From an uncultured Eggerthellaceae bacterium (GTDB lineage: Bacteria > Actinomycetota > Coriobacteriia > Coriobacteriales > Eggerthellaceae): 6,065 nucleotides of DNA. The DNA lies in NCBI GenBank assembly GCA_910577495.1, contig CAJTML010000120.1:1-6065 (forward strand). Direction: 5' to 3'. Within the stretch, counting starts at the first letter, position 1. The number at the start of each line of letters is the position of its first letter. Under the pieces are notes generated by a model, which was not told the DNA's origin, did not search any database, and saw only the letters and a list, made by a program, of their open reading frames with translations. The position numbers were made by a program, and so were the translations under genes. Shown here one piece after another: positions 6,065 through 6,065 of this stretch.

Positions 6065-6065
6065 A

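Overview
The window holds seven protein-coding genes, two of them cut by its edges, and almost no non-coding DNA. Moderate GC content, tight gene packing, GTG/ATG starts with strong Shine-Dalgarno sites and the mix of families (tandem DegV proteins, free-standing radical SAM proteins) suggest an anaerobic Gram-positive bacterium. A member of the Coriobacteriia (Actinomycetota) is my best guess, but this rests on general impression and no marker gene proves it.

Plus strand, 1-4849: five same-direction genes. They are the 3' part of a nicotinate phosphoribosyltransferase gene (NAD salvage), two consecutive but divergent DegV-family fatty-acid-binding proteins, a degenerate relative of the beta-hydroxyacid dehydrogenases with a very acidic, aromatic C-terminal tail, and a PflX-type (COG1313-like) radical SAM protein. 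Spacings are 62, 26, -8 and 3 bases. I see no terminator between them, so the last four, and perhaps all five, are probably one transcript. DegV proteins usually present fatty acids for phosphorylation. The dehydrogenase-like protein has lost most of its cofactor and substrate signatures and is translationally coupled to the second DegV gene, so a non-catalytic role is plausible but unproven.

Minus strand, 6065-4806: two genes overlapping by four bases (ATGA). The upstream one (C-terminal 99 codons only) resembles the putative DNA modification/repair radical SAM family (TIGR03916). The downstream one resembles its usual partner, the TIGR03915/DUF4130-type 'probable DNA metabolism protein'. 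The radical SAM fragment carries a QLSIF pentapeptide close to the bacterial sliding-clamp-binding consensus, which fits a DNA repair role. The partner carries a four-cysteine insertion that may bind metal.

The two gene groups converge and overlap tail-to-tail by 44 bases (4806-4849). No rRNA, tRNA, CRISPR array, insertion sequence or attachment site was seen. No gap between genes exceeds about 65 bases. The points most worth following are the pseudoenzyme-like dehydrogenase in the DegV operon and the little-characterised radical SAM/DUF4130 repair pair.
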